From the NCBI GenBank assembly GCA_030015575.1, contig CM057337.1:380331582-380395581 (forward strand): a stretch of 64,000 nucleotides of DNA. The letters are read 5' to 3'. Source of the stretch: Agapanthus africanus (taxonomy: Eukaryota; Streptophyta; Magnoliopsida; Asparagales; Amaryllidaceae). The position numbers and the translations under genes are program-made. Under the pieces are notes generated by a model. The model was given only the letters and a program-made list of their open reading frames with translations, was not told the DNA's origin and did not search any database. Below are positions 47,447 to 59,535 of this stretch, piece after piece (position 1 is the first letter of the stretch; each line of letters begins with the position of its first letter).

Positions 47447-47867
47447 GAACGCCCTTGCAATAAAAGCTTTTTGAAAAATTGTTCCAACAACATCAGAATA
47501 GGTTTGTTTTTAACATGCATTGATCCGAATCAACGCAGTCTCATCATTGATCACACCAATAAAGAACAAAAATAATAACGTACGTATATGCCATCCGCAT
47601 TCGCCACTGGGTCCCGTCAATACCCGTTAGGTTAGTTAACTAACGACAAAGCGGGGACTGGACTAGCGCGGATGCAAAACATATACAACATCTACTAGTA
47701 TATATATCAATATATAATTTTCGCTCAACGTGTGATAAAATGTAACATCACAGAAATGTAATAAGCATCACAGATGAATACAGACATCTGGGATCCCCGG
47801 GTTTCACAGAGCCGCTACTGAAACCCGACATTCCCCTGGTCCTGTGGATAGCCTGTGCAATGAAATC

Positions 47868-48125
47868 CTAGACCCCTACGGGCGCGGCAAGTTACCCGCC
47901 AAAACATGAAGCGAGGCAGCCCCCTTCAGCAACGTGAATGGACCACCCAGCACTTCACGGAATCCGGTAAATTGGGCACCCCTCCTGGGTCAACCTGTAC
48001 CCCCTACGAGTGCGGCGAATAGCCCGCCAATTCTAGAGTGAAACCCCCTCCGTCTCAATGCCATGAGATGCGGGCCCGTTGCCCTCTAGAACCCGGCTAT
48101 CCATGCACCCCTCCGTGGGGTAATC
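47868..48125 (-). repeat. Two GC-rich tandem modules in the leader
   Basis: Module 1 starts at CCCCTACGGGCGCGGCAAG (47872), module 2 at CCCCCTACGAGTGCGGCGAA (48000). Each then has CCCGCCA and ends with GGCACCCCTCC- or TGCACCCCTCC-like text. About 127 bp period. Cop-d has both; Cop-b has one. Confidence 0.75.
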
Positions 48126-48613
48126 CTAGTACAGAAAGTAAAATATACATACAACGGGTACATCGACCTCGACCCGGTCGTGCCCCAAAAGAATAATATA
48201 CAGACAGGAAGTGACGGCAGTCCACATGTCGGACGCTCGTCCCGCAATATCAAATGTACATATAAAACCAAAACTGTACAACCATTGCATCCAGGGTATC
48301 CCCCACGACCAATCCGCAACATCACAGCACAATCACAGAACATCAACGTGAATGTCACGTTCGCAAATCCGTGTAACCGGGCTATAGCAATTAGACAGGA
48401 TTTTCCGATTAAGTGACATTCACGGTCGCAGATATAATGTAAATACTGTGAACTAATGTGTTGAAAATTTTCGATCGATCAAATTTTCCTAAGTGGGCCC
48501 CAAGCATTACTGTAGCACATAAAGAAATTCTGGGCCCAAAAAGAATATATCAAAAACCCTATTTTCAACACAGAGACTCTCTGTAAAAGTTTGATACACT
48601 GAACAGTAAAGAT

Positions 48614-48662
48614 TGCGGCGAAACCGCGGCCCAAGCATGGGTATGGCCGCGGTTCCGCGGTA
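48614..48662. repeat. Paired GC palindromes in the Cop-c leader
   Basis: GGCCGCGGTTCCGCGG (48645-48660) plus a partner with right arm ACCGCGGCC (48614-48631), centres 31 bp apart, about 200-250 bp inside the primer site. Confidence 0.9.
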
Positions 48663-48858
48663 GGATAGTGTGTTCACGTGATCAAATTTCTACAGAAGTC
48701 TTAGAATTCCCTGCACATCATTCTGCAACACCCTAAAAAAATTTTGGAGCCATAAAAATTTCGACAGTGAACTGATGCTTTTGAAAATGCGGTTTTGGTA
48801 TTTTTGTTCGATCGGAAATATAAACACGTTAGACCAAGCTAGACTAGGCTAATGGGGT

Positions 48859-48871
48859 GGCTCTGATACCA
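48859..48871 (-). other. Primer binding site of Cop-c
   Basis: The minus strand reads TGGTATCAGAGCC, complementary to the 3' end of initiator methionine tRNA, one base from the LTR end CTTACA. Confidence 0.9.
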
Positions 48872-48872
48872 G

Positions 48873-49705
48873 TGTAAGTGCACGGCGGCGCCCCAGCCGT
48901 CATTCCGAGGCCAAAATGCGGAAGCGATAATTTACTTTAAACTTTATAACCGGCACCACCGCGCACAAAAAATCCTGGATCGGGCCATTAAACTAATCCT
49001 AGCTAACTAAAGAATGGGGTAGAGAGATATATCGAGCGATCCGTGTCCTTCGGTCTTCTCGTCGTCGTCACGATCTCCCGCGGAATCTCCGATCTTCACC
49101 TCCTCGCCGGAAGGGCACCACATCGCCGGCTTCTTTTACGGGCTCCCACCTCTAGACCGAGGCAACTCGGGCATGAAATTGGCGAGTCGACATGCCCAAG
49201 ATTTGCTGTAGAATAAGTGTAGGAAGATATGTCTCATTTGGGGTTGTGGAAGTTGCCATATGGTGGAGGAAATGAACTAAGCTTTTGGAGATAGAGCAAT
49301 AGGAATTTTGCAAGCCTAAAGAGATCAAAATTCCCCACTAGAATTTTTGGACAGCCCCCCTCCCACTTGGCCGGCCATGGCTCATCAAGAAGAATGAAAG
49401 GGTGGTGTGTGCATGAATGAAAAAGAGTGAGGCAAATTATCAAGAGAGAGAAAAGGGTGATGATGATCAAGAATCATTACAACCATAACCTCACTCCAAA
49501 TCAACCATCATGAACCCAAAGTCAATCAATGATGAAGTCAAGAAAGTCAAGGGATGGTGCAACCATCATGAAATAATAAAATGCAAAGAACACCCTCCAC
49601 AATGCTTATTTGCACAATTGCAAATAAGCCCTCCTCCACCAATCTTCAGCCAATGAAAGATACAAAGAAATATGGCCGAAACGAAGAACAACCTGGCAAC
49701 TCCAC
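48873..49705 (-). mobile_element. Partial 5' LTR of Cop-c
   Basis: Matches 41007-41838 of the 3' LTR; the outer part is missing. The sequence switches to reverse chromovirus pol at 49706. Confidence 0.85.
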
Positions 49706-51622
49706 AAGGTTATGAAGGTAATTGTAAATTATCGACACAAGGAATACGAGGTGAATACTCAATAATCTAGGCGGAAGTGCCAAATTAAGGGCAATGGAAC
49801 TAACCCGCTTTAAGGATCTCAAAAGAACCTACAATCCTGGGATAAGCTTCCCAAAACTCAACATGTCATTCATCGGAAAAGTCCGTAGGAATACATGATC
49901 TTCCACTACGAACTCAGGTCTGCGACCATCATGGTCGGCATAAGACCTCGTTCTGCACTGGGTTGCCATCATCCTGACCTGAACCAACTGGATTATTTCC
50001 GAAGTCTCTAGACTAGCTGGGGTCCAAAAATCCTACTATGCAGAGTAAGAAAAACAGACAGGTGATCGACATGACCTAACAACTAAACCTAAAGGTTGCC
50101 AATTGGAGTGCCTCCGGATAACTGCTATCGAAGGAGAACCCTAACAATGGCGAGTGACGATCCCCAACTGCCGACAACAACTAAAACGTACACACAAGCA
50201 TATCCTCCATAGTCGGTATAGCCCGCTCTCACAATAGCATCATCCTGCTGATGAAAAAGCGGAGCTAAAGCTCAACCAGTACCCAAGGCTTCCTGAAGCT
50301 CCTGCACAAGACGGCAAGCGAACAGGGTGCCCCCTTTGGATACGACCCACGAAGGAACTCCGTGCAACGCACAAACTTAACAAAGAACGACTGAGCAAAC
50401 TGAGCATAACCGGACAACAAGCATCCGAATGGAGTCACACCCTGACTAACCTTGGGTAGACACCATAACGAAATTCATGGAGATCTGCTCCCACTTCCAC
50501 TTCGGAACGGTTAAAGTTTGCAACTCTCCAGCCGGTCTCAGATGCTCAACCAAAGCACACAAAAAGAAAAACACCTTGAAACGAAACCCGAAACTTCTCT
50601 TTAGATCCCTACCTACCCGTAACTATCTCACAAGTCACGTCAATGTTGGTGGAACTTGAATGAGTACAGAGAGTTGACATACGTGCCTACTCTAGGATTT
50701 CACGTCTCTACCCATTAGTATCAGGTACACAAACGCGTCCCTAAACATAGCACAGCCTTGTCACAAATCAAGGACTCCGAATCATTACCCAGCCGAGTAT
50801 GCTCAAGAATCTCTGACGAACGTGCATCGGCGGGCAGTGCCTCGCGAAAACGATTAAGGAAAAGTGGTCGGGCGCGGACATGAGCAAGCTGTCCCCTCAG
50901 TAGAGGCGAACACAAGCTGTACTCAACGTTCGCACAAGAACTGTAAATCTGTAGGAGACTGTCTCAACAATCAACACCCGCTGCAGGAAGATGTACATTA
51001 AGCTCTGGTGGTCCGTGAAAATCTGACACGACTCTAGAACAAGTAGTGTCTCCAAATCTCTAACGCAAGACCACCGCGGCCATCTCCATATCATGAGTGG
51101 GATATCCTGCTCGTACTTCCTCCAGATGTAAGGAACCAAAAGCGATAACTCTATAGTGTTACCTCAGTAAACAATCGAGCCGCACTCGTGAAACATTACA
51201 GTTAAACAACAAAGTCGTCCAAACCAGAAGCAAAGAAAGAACTGATGCAATTGTTAACCGAGTCTTCAACTGCCGAAACTTCGCACACATGCCTTAGTTC
51301 AAAGAAAAGAAACCTCCGTTCCGATCATTCCAGTCAACGGTGCAGCACTACACTAGCAATCCTGAACGAAACGGCGGTAAAAACCTGCTAAGCCCAAAAA
51401 TATGCGGACCTCCGTCCTGCACACAAGTCTGGGCCTAAGCTGTATGGCCTCGAGCTTCCACGGAACCATACGAAAACCGTCTCCCGTAACTACAAGACCT
51501 AGGAGTCAACACAAACAAGCCTGAAGAAACACTCCGAGAACCTAGCAAACCGCTGGGTCTCTCCCAGTATCTGCAAAACAAATCCTCAAGTGTTGCTCCT
51601 GTTCCTCAAAACACATTGTAAT
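49706..51622 (-). pseudogene. Chromovirus pol fragment: RT end, RNase H, integrase (Chr-b)
   Basis: On the minus strand from 51622: RT tail and RNase H start ([14 protein letters not shown]), RNase H (IFTDHQSLMYIF near 50990-51030), GQLAHVRARPL (near 50880), and integrase to its C-terminal block (FPMNDMLSFGKL near 49845-49890). The homology to 29830-31072 of Chr-a is clear. Heavily broken. Probably the same element as 38146-41006, split by Cop-c. Confidence 0.75.
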
Positions 51623-53810
51623 TGTAAGTGCACGGCGGCGCCCCGGCCGTCATCCCGAGGCCAAAATGCGGAAGCGATGATTTACTTTAACTTTTGAAAC
51701 CGGCACCACCACGCACTAAATGCCCGGATCGGGCCATTAACATAGTCCTAGCTAACTACAAGATGGGAAGAGAGATATACCGAGTGATCCGTGTCCTCCG
51801 GTCTTCTCGTCGTCGTCCCGATTTCCCGCGGAATCTCCCGTCTTCGTCACCTCGCCGGAAGGGCACCACATCGCCGGCTTCTTTTACGGGCTCCCGCCTC
51901 TGGTCCGAGGCAACTCGGACACGAAGTTGGCGAGTCGACGTGCCCAAGGTTTGTTGTAGAATCGTATAGAGAACTATGTTTCTCATGGGGTTTATGGAGG
52001 TTGCCTTTGGTGGAGGAAATGATATGAGCTTATGGAGATAGATCTTGTGGGATTTTACAAAGCCAAAAGAGCAAAAATCCCACACCTAAAATATGGGACA
52101 GCCCCCTCCCTTCTTTGGCCAGCCATATCATGGAGAGAATAGAGTGGAGAGTGTGTGGCCAAATGAATATGGGTGTCTCCAATAAACAAGAGAGTGAAAG
52201 GGTGATCATTGACAAAAGAAAATGATCACAAACTAATCCAAACACTCCATGAATCATAACCCTCCATCATCACCAAACATCATCATCAAGTATGATGATA
52301 CCAAGAGTGAACCATGATGAATAAGAAAGTCAAGCTATGATGACTAGAAGAAGTCAAATGGTGGAGGAATTATCATGAAACAACAAGAATCAAATAACAC
52401 CCTCCACAAATACTTATTTGCACAAATACAAATAAGCCCTCCTCCACCAATCTTCGGCCAATGAAAGATACAAAGAAAATTGGCCGAAACGGAAAACAAA
52501 CTGGCAACTCCAAAAACCGATCCCGTAATAAATTACAGGAAAACCCCGCTACTGTATATACATACCCGCATTTGTATTCCGACCGAAATACAAATGCAAT
52601 GAGACAAAATCTACACTGTATAATACTAGGATCCGGCTTAAACCAAAGCCCGCTAGTATTAACCGTCCGATCCTGATCCGTGCAAAACCGCACGTATCTG
52701 ATCGAACCCTGCCATATCTCCATACGGCCTCTACAGCGTTTTGCCCGAAACTTGAGCAACTGTTCTGTGGGGGACTCTAAAGACTCGTCAATACTATGGC
52801 TGTGGATTTAACCACAAGCACGTCAGAGGTATTAGCCATACGTGACGGGCCACCAGCTATTGACCAAAAGCGACGTCTGCGAGCGAACTCATCCTGACTC
52901 CCTACTGAGCCTGTCATTGACAATATCCGTATAGTCCGGTCTGTTCGTCTATGAGCATCGCATGGCGAGTCTAAGGGGTTGGTAAAAGTCAGACCCCCAA
53001 AAGTGGTACAAGTCGTGTCGGTGTGTAGCCTAGAACACCCTGAGATACTACTGGAATACCTACCAGTAAATATCCTGCCTTGGCCAAGGACTTCGTGTAA
53101 TGGCTCTCCTAGACACAGCGCGACCTCACCCCCAATACCGGGAGAGACGAACCTCTGAAGATCCGCTCACTGCCTCCATGTGGCTCGGGACTGTACCCAA
53201 CTAAAACCTGTTTGCACGTCTCCTTTGAGCGTGGTAGGGTAGTAATCAAAGTACAGTAGGAACTCACACGAGACAAATGGCGATCCTCAGGTCGATGAAC
53301 TAACCTGTACACATGTCACCAGGGAACTGCTATCTGACGTCAGGTATAAGACCAACTAGCATGTTCCCTGCGAGTCCTGTCCGGTGTACTCATAATCCAA
53401 TGAGCACCTGTATCATCTTAGGTGAACAAACTGACACCAGTGGCTTGTGAGACCGGCCACCGTGCTTCGTCGGGGTCTCGACTGTATACACTAGTCTACT
53501 CTGGAGTATCGATGCCCTGTCTCGAAACTCCCACGACTAGGGACCTTTTAAGGATGTGCTTATAGACTACCAGCACCCACGTATATGATCGCCCTGATAC
53601 TGTTGGCAGTCAAGCATGAATCCTAGGGGCTCTATCAACGTGTAATAGCGACCTGTCTGGTCACCTAAAGCAGTATACGATGATAAAGATAAACCAGATA
53701 GCATACTATCATCTTGAGTATGACTGTCCTACCGGGATAGGTCATCCCTCAATCATTGCAATCACGTGCCTGTGATCCAATAATTGACTCTGAGGGCACT
53801 ATCTCCAACA
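51623..53810 (-). mobile_element. 3' LTR of Cop-d
   Basis: The minus strand starts TGTTGGAGATAGTGCCC (53810) and ends GCCGTGCACTTACA. The conserved box lies at 53129-53149. 2188 bp. Confidence 0.85.
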
Positions 53811-56379
53811 ATCTCCCACTTGCACTCAAGGCTAATTATTGCGATGTCGCATACTCACAGCCCGTGTGATACCGAACACCCAACTCCTCTACTAGTCAGT
53901 CTCACAAATCCAGTTTGCGAAACTATTGCGTTTGAGGAATAGCCTCGGTGAGTGGATCCGCATTGATGTTCCTTTCTCTGTCTCTCTATATCTCAAGTTT
54001 GCGGAGAAAGCCATCTCCCGAAATAAGCAATACCTGTCTTAGAATGTGTCTGGATGTCTGATGGGACCTAGCTCATAAATGAACTCCAAATCCAAACTTC
54101 TTAGACTGTATCGTTAACTGAACTCAATCAGTATCCTGCGCCATGCCTCCCTCAGTATTTCCTTGGACCACCTGTCCAAAATACTGCCCCTCGTCAGAAG
54201 GAAAACTATAACTCTGACAACCTCCCTATCGTCCAGGTCACCGTGGAAGCCTGGAATGATAACTGTCTTCCGAATGAGGCTGTCGTTGTCATATGCCTAG
54301 AACATCTACTTATGTTCTAAAACTGCTTCCTACTGTTTCTCTAGGATTGGATCAATGTCAACTTATTTCAACTAGTGCAAAAATAAAATCTGGTGTGGTA
54401 CTTGACATCTCATGATTGACTCAATTTCCTAAGCAAGTGATTTGCCAATCATACACATCCCTCTCCCCTTTAGTCTATAAGACACCTTTAGAGAGGGTGA
54501 CTCCATCACCTGCAGGTACACTACCGTGCCAGGAGTCGTACATTCTAAATACTCTTAGAATGCTGTCTAAGTACCCTTAATTGGGAAACCACCCAAATCT
54601 AGATCTAAAACCATAGATCTAGTAACCAGTATGTTTGATATAATGTCCAAGTCCCATGTGGAGAAACCACTGTGTGACAACCAAAGAATAACCGATCGTA
54701 GTATAGGAACATCACTTCCTACTCTGCGTATGTCATCCAAATGCCAGGACATCATACCCTACTACCTTCTTAACAGATCCATCCCCTATTCTGAAGAAGT
54801 CAAACCTATGACTGTCACATCTGAAATAGATGATCTATTTCCGCTACATTTGCTTTAGTCTATAAATAGACATAATCCACTTGTCCACTATGCTTCCGCT
54901 GCTCCCACTGACTACGACAACCCTCTAGCAGAGTCATATAGACGTACATTTCTGAAGCCATTTCAGAACGACGATATACTCATCCTCCTGCCGGGTCTCA
55001 TAGTCTGGAACAACAGCAATGTAAAGTCTGGGTAAAGAAGAACCTCCCTGCCACCGTCCTTGAGCATACCGAAGTACCTCTCGAGTGCTTGAGGTTACCC
55101 ACCGTATCTGTGGAGTGGCCAATGGAATGTTAAACCAGATTGAATCTTTAGGTTCTTATCAAATTTTCTGTAATCGTTTGCGGTTCTGGAAACACTTCCA
55201 GTTCTACCATACTCCCACTACTTTTTTTCTGAAAAAATCCATTTTTATTAAAACTGTGGTGAGTCTAGAACAATATTACTATTGATCTTCCAGATGGAAG
55301 AAAGTCAACCCTCGTCATAGCCTGGGTCAACCCACAAACAGCCATTACAGAAACATGCCTTGAGTTATCCAGAGTCTGGTTTTAAGCATAGGCCGGACAA
55401 CTCCCCGTACCTTAACAATGTCAAGATATGAACTGTTCTATATCCAATATAGAAACAGAGGCACTGATTTAATTGAACCAGATTTAAATCATGCAGCTGT
55501 CTCCAGTGCATGTCAACTAAATGGAAGGAGGCCGATCAGCGTTACTCAACTTAGGAATGCTTCCAATTATGAGTAACCTGAAAAAGAAGCAAGTTCTCTT
55601 AATCATTACTATCAACTGAATACCACACACAAGTATCTACATCTTCGATCACCTTGAAGAATCCCGATACTTGCAACACTTGGTTCTCTACTTTATCCAT
55701 ATACCTATAACTTCTCAAAAATCGGACCTTGTGTTTCTACGAAACAATTGTCTAAAAACTAGAGAAGTCATAAGTAAACCGAATATAGTACGAGGACCAA
55801 TCCCTCTGTCCTAATGGACACTGGACAACATACAATACTCTGTATAAGTCCCTTGAGTCTAATAGCTCATTCCCTATGTGTCGTAAGTTGAAAACTATAC
55901 TTATGGTTATGAAGAATTACACCGCTGTTTAATGCTTCTTACCTAACCATCCACTGATATAGGTAAATGTCATAGACATAATTTCAAAAAGGTACATCTC
56001 ACTCTATAAAAAATAGACGTACAGATATATCAATTTGAAATTGGTGCATAACAACGGATATTCAAAACCAAATATTTGCCGTCCGGCAAACAACCCAGGC
56101 GATTTCCTCAAATATCACCAATTACAACGAATTCCGATATAATGAGGATAATCACCTAATTCCCAATAACTCACTCCCACTCATCATCTGTAAAACCATA
56201 CAGATGTGAGAATCATACCTGGTAAATACATACTCTGGAGCAAGTTTCTAATTGGGAAATCAGTTTTCTTTTAACTGTACACAGTGAAACTGAAACATTG
56301 AATTGTTTCGATGGGGTATCCTGGTATTCCTAGTAATGCCTCTTCCATTATCAGATTCACAACTGTAACCGTATATTTT
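53811..56379 (-). pseudogene. Degraded copia pol of Cop-d (fossil)
   Basis: Aligns to Cop-c 43136-45700; no long frame. The RT-like stretch is at about 54650-55000 and the integrase-like one at about 55230-55800. Confidence 0.7.
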
Positions 56380-57165
56380 TATGCCATCTCTCCACATCCC
56401 TTCATATGTCTTTATTCATTACCTTTTGCACACCCTTTTAGGCCAAATGGTTTTCTTCCTTCCCTACCGTTCGGCACCAGCCTATGCTTTGGAAGAAGAC
56501 TATCCAAAAAGCATAATGGGTGTACTGTCCTAATCCTAGGAGCACTCGCAATGCGAGAGAAGGTGAAGATAAAAGACAACTGAATAAACCTTATTCCTAT
56601 TTCTCCTGAACCAGAATCCATCACCGAACTGGAACAAGTTCCTTTCGAGTTCGTATATAACCATACGATGGAATATACAATAAACTGTGGATCTTCGTAG
56701 TGATACGGAGTGTCCTGGAGAAATACAAAGGTGATGTAGGAGTGGTAATGAAATATTTGGTTTGGTCGTGAATAGCAGTCGCAATTTACTTTTCCCTCCT
56801 TCTAATCCCTTTCTTTGTCTTTACATAATACCTTCTGTACACCGTTTAGGCTAGTTGGTTTTCTTCATTCCCTACCGGTCGGCACCTGCCTATGGTTTGG
56901 AAGAAGACTATCCAATTTGCGTAATAGGTGTACTATCTCCAAAACCAAGGAGTACTCGCAACTTGAGAGATGGTAAAAAGGAAAAGACAACTGAATAGTC
57001 CTATTCGTTTTCTCCAGAACCGGAAACCATCCTCGAATATATTCCTTCGAGTTCGTATATAATCATACGATGGTTTTGTCCAATGGAAGTGGACGTTCGT
57101 AGTAATACGGGGTGTCCTGGAGAAAAGGGTAAAAGTAGGAGTGGCAATGAGGTTTGCAACTCTGA
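56380..57165 (-). repeat. Tandem duplication of about 400 bp in Cop-d
   Basis: Same two units as in Cop-c (56380-56755, 56810-57160). Confidence 0.85.
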
Positions 57166-59520
57166 CAATCCAAAAGCCAGTGTTAAAGAAGGTTCGGTCA
57201 ACTTGGTCACTGAGTCATGGTCTTAGGGTCGGGTCAATGGTCGCTACCAAAGAGAGAGAGAAAAGAAACACTCAGCGTGCACTCTAACCTAGATCAGAAT
57301 GGTTACCAATTTATCTAATCTGGAAACCTCCCACTGTACCGTCAAATTCTCCTCCAAACCTGAAAGAAGAATTAGTCGGGATCACCCGAGGAGTAAACCA
57401 ACTCATTAGTGGGAATCGGGATCCAACTATCACCGCATGATAACGTGACGGAATCCACTCACGCTATCATACTCCAGAAGGTATGCGCATATCTGGCAAG
57501 TTTCAGTTTCTTTAGAAACTCCCGATGTGATTTTTGCCCCATGCTCTTATGACCTTGGCGTGAGGTCAAAATGTCATAAGTCACATGTCAAGTTCTACCC
57601 ATCATTATCCAGGTTAATTTGAACCCACCCGTACATACCCTTGACATAGGCCAAAATAGTAGTACGACTGTCCCAAACCAACGCATCTATCTATGCAACA
57701 GATAAATACCCGGCAGCCACCAATCACTATACCTTGGCGTGAGGTCAAAATACATAGCTTGAATACTACCGAATATTTAACTGAAATGATGGAGGGCTAC
57801 GAATGGTTTCTGGCGAAAACCTTTAACATAATGAACTTGATATCGTTGAAAGAACTGGATAGCTTTATAAAAATATAGTGGCGAAAACCTTTGCTAAAGA
57901 GGTCACTCCCGGTGAAGGGATCTCGGCTCTTTCCCCGTAGAATGAGGTGCAGGATATTCCAACTGAATACCACGATGCAAAGAAAAAGTAAACGACTATA
58001 GTGAAGTTATTGCCCTGACACAAACTTCTGTCCAAGGGGTCACTCTCGGTGAAGGGATCTCGGCCCTTGCCACGTCGACTGAGGAGCAGCATATTCCAAC
58101 AGAATACCACTGTGCTAAACAAAAGAGAAAGTTCTTGCAATAACAGCTTTTTGAAAAATGTTCCAACAACATCAGATTAGGTTTGTTTTTAACTTGCATT
58201 GATCCGAATCAACGCAGTCCCATCAATTGATCACACCAATAAAGAATGAAAATAATTACGTACGTATATGCCATCCGCATTCGCCACTGGTCCCATCATT
58301 ACCCGTGAGGTTAGCTAACTAACGACAGAGCGGGGACTGGACTAGCGCGGATGCAAAACATATACAACATCTACTAGTATATATATCAATATATAATATT
58401 TCGCTCAAGGCGTGATAAAATGCAACATCACAGAAATGTACAGCATCACAGAACAATACAGATATCTGGGATCCACGGGTTTCACAGAGCCGCTACTGAA
58501 ACCCGACGTTCCCCTGGTCGTATGGATAGCCTGTGCAATATAATCCTAGACCCCTACGGGCGCGGCAAGTTACCCGCCAAAACCTGAAGCGAGGCAGCCC
58601 CCTTCAGCAACGTGAATGGACCACCCAGCACTTCACGGAATCCGGTAACTTGGGCACCCCTCCTGGGTCAACCTGTACCCCCTACGAGTGCCGCAAATAG
58701 CCCGACAATTCTAGAGTAAGGCCCCCTCCGTCTCAATGCCATGAGATGCGGGCTCGTTGCCCTCTAGAATCCGGCTTTCCGTGCACCCCTCCGCGGGGTA
58801 ATCCTAGTACAGAAAGTAAAATATACATACAACGGGTACATCGACCGCAACTTGGTCGTGCCCCAAAAGAATAATATACAAACAGGCAGTGACGGCAGTC
58901 CACATGTCGGACGCTCGCCCCGCAATATCAAATATACATAATACAACAAAAAACTGTACTAGCATTGCATCCATTCTATCCCCCACGACCAATCCGCAAC
59001 AACACAACATAACACAGAACATCAACGTGAATGTCACGTTCGTAAATCCGTCTAACCGGGCTATAGTAGTCTGACAGGATTTACCGATCAAGTGACATTC
59101 ACGGTCGCAGATATAATGTAAATACTGTGAACTAATGTGTTTAAAATATCCGATCGATAAAATTTTACCAAGTGGGCCCCAAGCATTACTGTAGCAGATA
59201 AAGAAATTCTGGGCCCAAAAAGAATGTTCCAAAAACCCTATTTTCTAACCAGGAGCTCTCTGTAAAACTTTGGTGCATTGAACAGTACATATTGCGGCGG
59301 AACTGCGGCCCAAGCATGGGTTTGGCCGCGGTTCCGCGGTGGTATAGTGGGTTCATGCAACCAAATTTTTATAGAGTGCATATACTCCCCTGCACATCAT
59401 TCTGCAACTACAAAAAAAAATCGACAGAAACCGATGCTATTGAAAACGCGGATTTTGGAAATTTTTTTGTTCGATTGGAAATGTAAACACATTAGAAAAA
59501 GCTAGACTAGGTTAATGGCG
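57166..59520 (-). other. Gag-start remnant and long leader of Cop-d
   Basis: Its parts are a GA tract (57252-57262), three hairpin-like units (57548-57577, 57637-57660, 57731-57752), the two-copy repeat (57892-57988, 58030-58128) and two GC-rich modules (58548-58805). The palindrome pair comes last. Confidence 0.75.
59293..59341. repeat. Paired GC palindromes in the Cop-d leader
   Basis: GGCCGCGGTTCCGCGG at 59324-59339 with a decayed partner at 59293-59310, centres 31 bp apart. Confidence 0.9.
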
Positions 59521-59521
59521 A

Positions 59522-59534
59522 GGCTCTGATACTA
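59522..59534 (-). other. Primer binding site of Cop-d (diverged)
   Basis: The minus strand reads AGTATCAGAGCC, near the tRNA-iMet primer site, just inside the LTR end. Confidence 0.7.
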
Positions 59535-59535
59535 C

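Larger units (their letters stand above)
46481..48858 (-). other. Gag-start remnant and long leader of Cop-c
   Basis: It has a GGTCGCTGCC(AAAGAG)n region at 46559-46585 equal to the gag start of Cop-b. Three hairpin-like units lie at about 46869-46899, 46964-46985 and 47048-47066. The two-copy repeat (47212-47446), two GC-rich modules (about 47868-48125) and the palindrome pair (48614-48662) follow. No coding domain. About 2.3 kb from primer site to gag start. Confidence 0.7.
41007..49705 (-). mobile_element. Ty1/copia retrotransposon Cop-c (fossil)
   Basis: On the minus strand: partial 5' LTR (48873-49705), primer site (48859-48871), leader, degraded pol, polypurine tract, full 3' LTR (41007-43135). 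The two LTRs differ by roughly 4 percent over 830 bp by eye, suggesting one to two million years at usual plant LTR rates. The pol is much more degraded than that, so the copy was probably mobilised by a relative. GAAAC (41002-41006) is one flank; the other is lost. Confidence 0.85.

Noticed and set aside
50477-50659. Possible host exon between copia copies
   Set aside because: The minus strand shows chromovirus integrase homology through this stretch.
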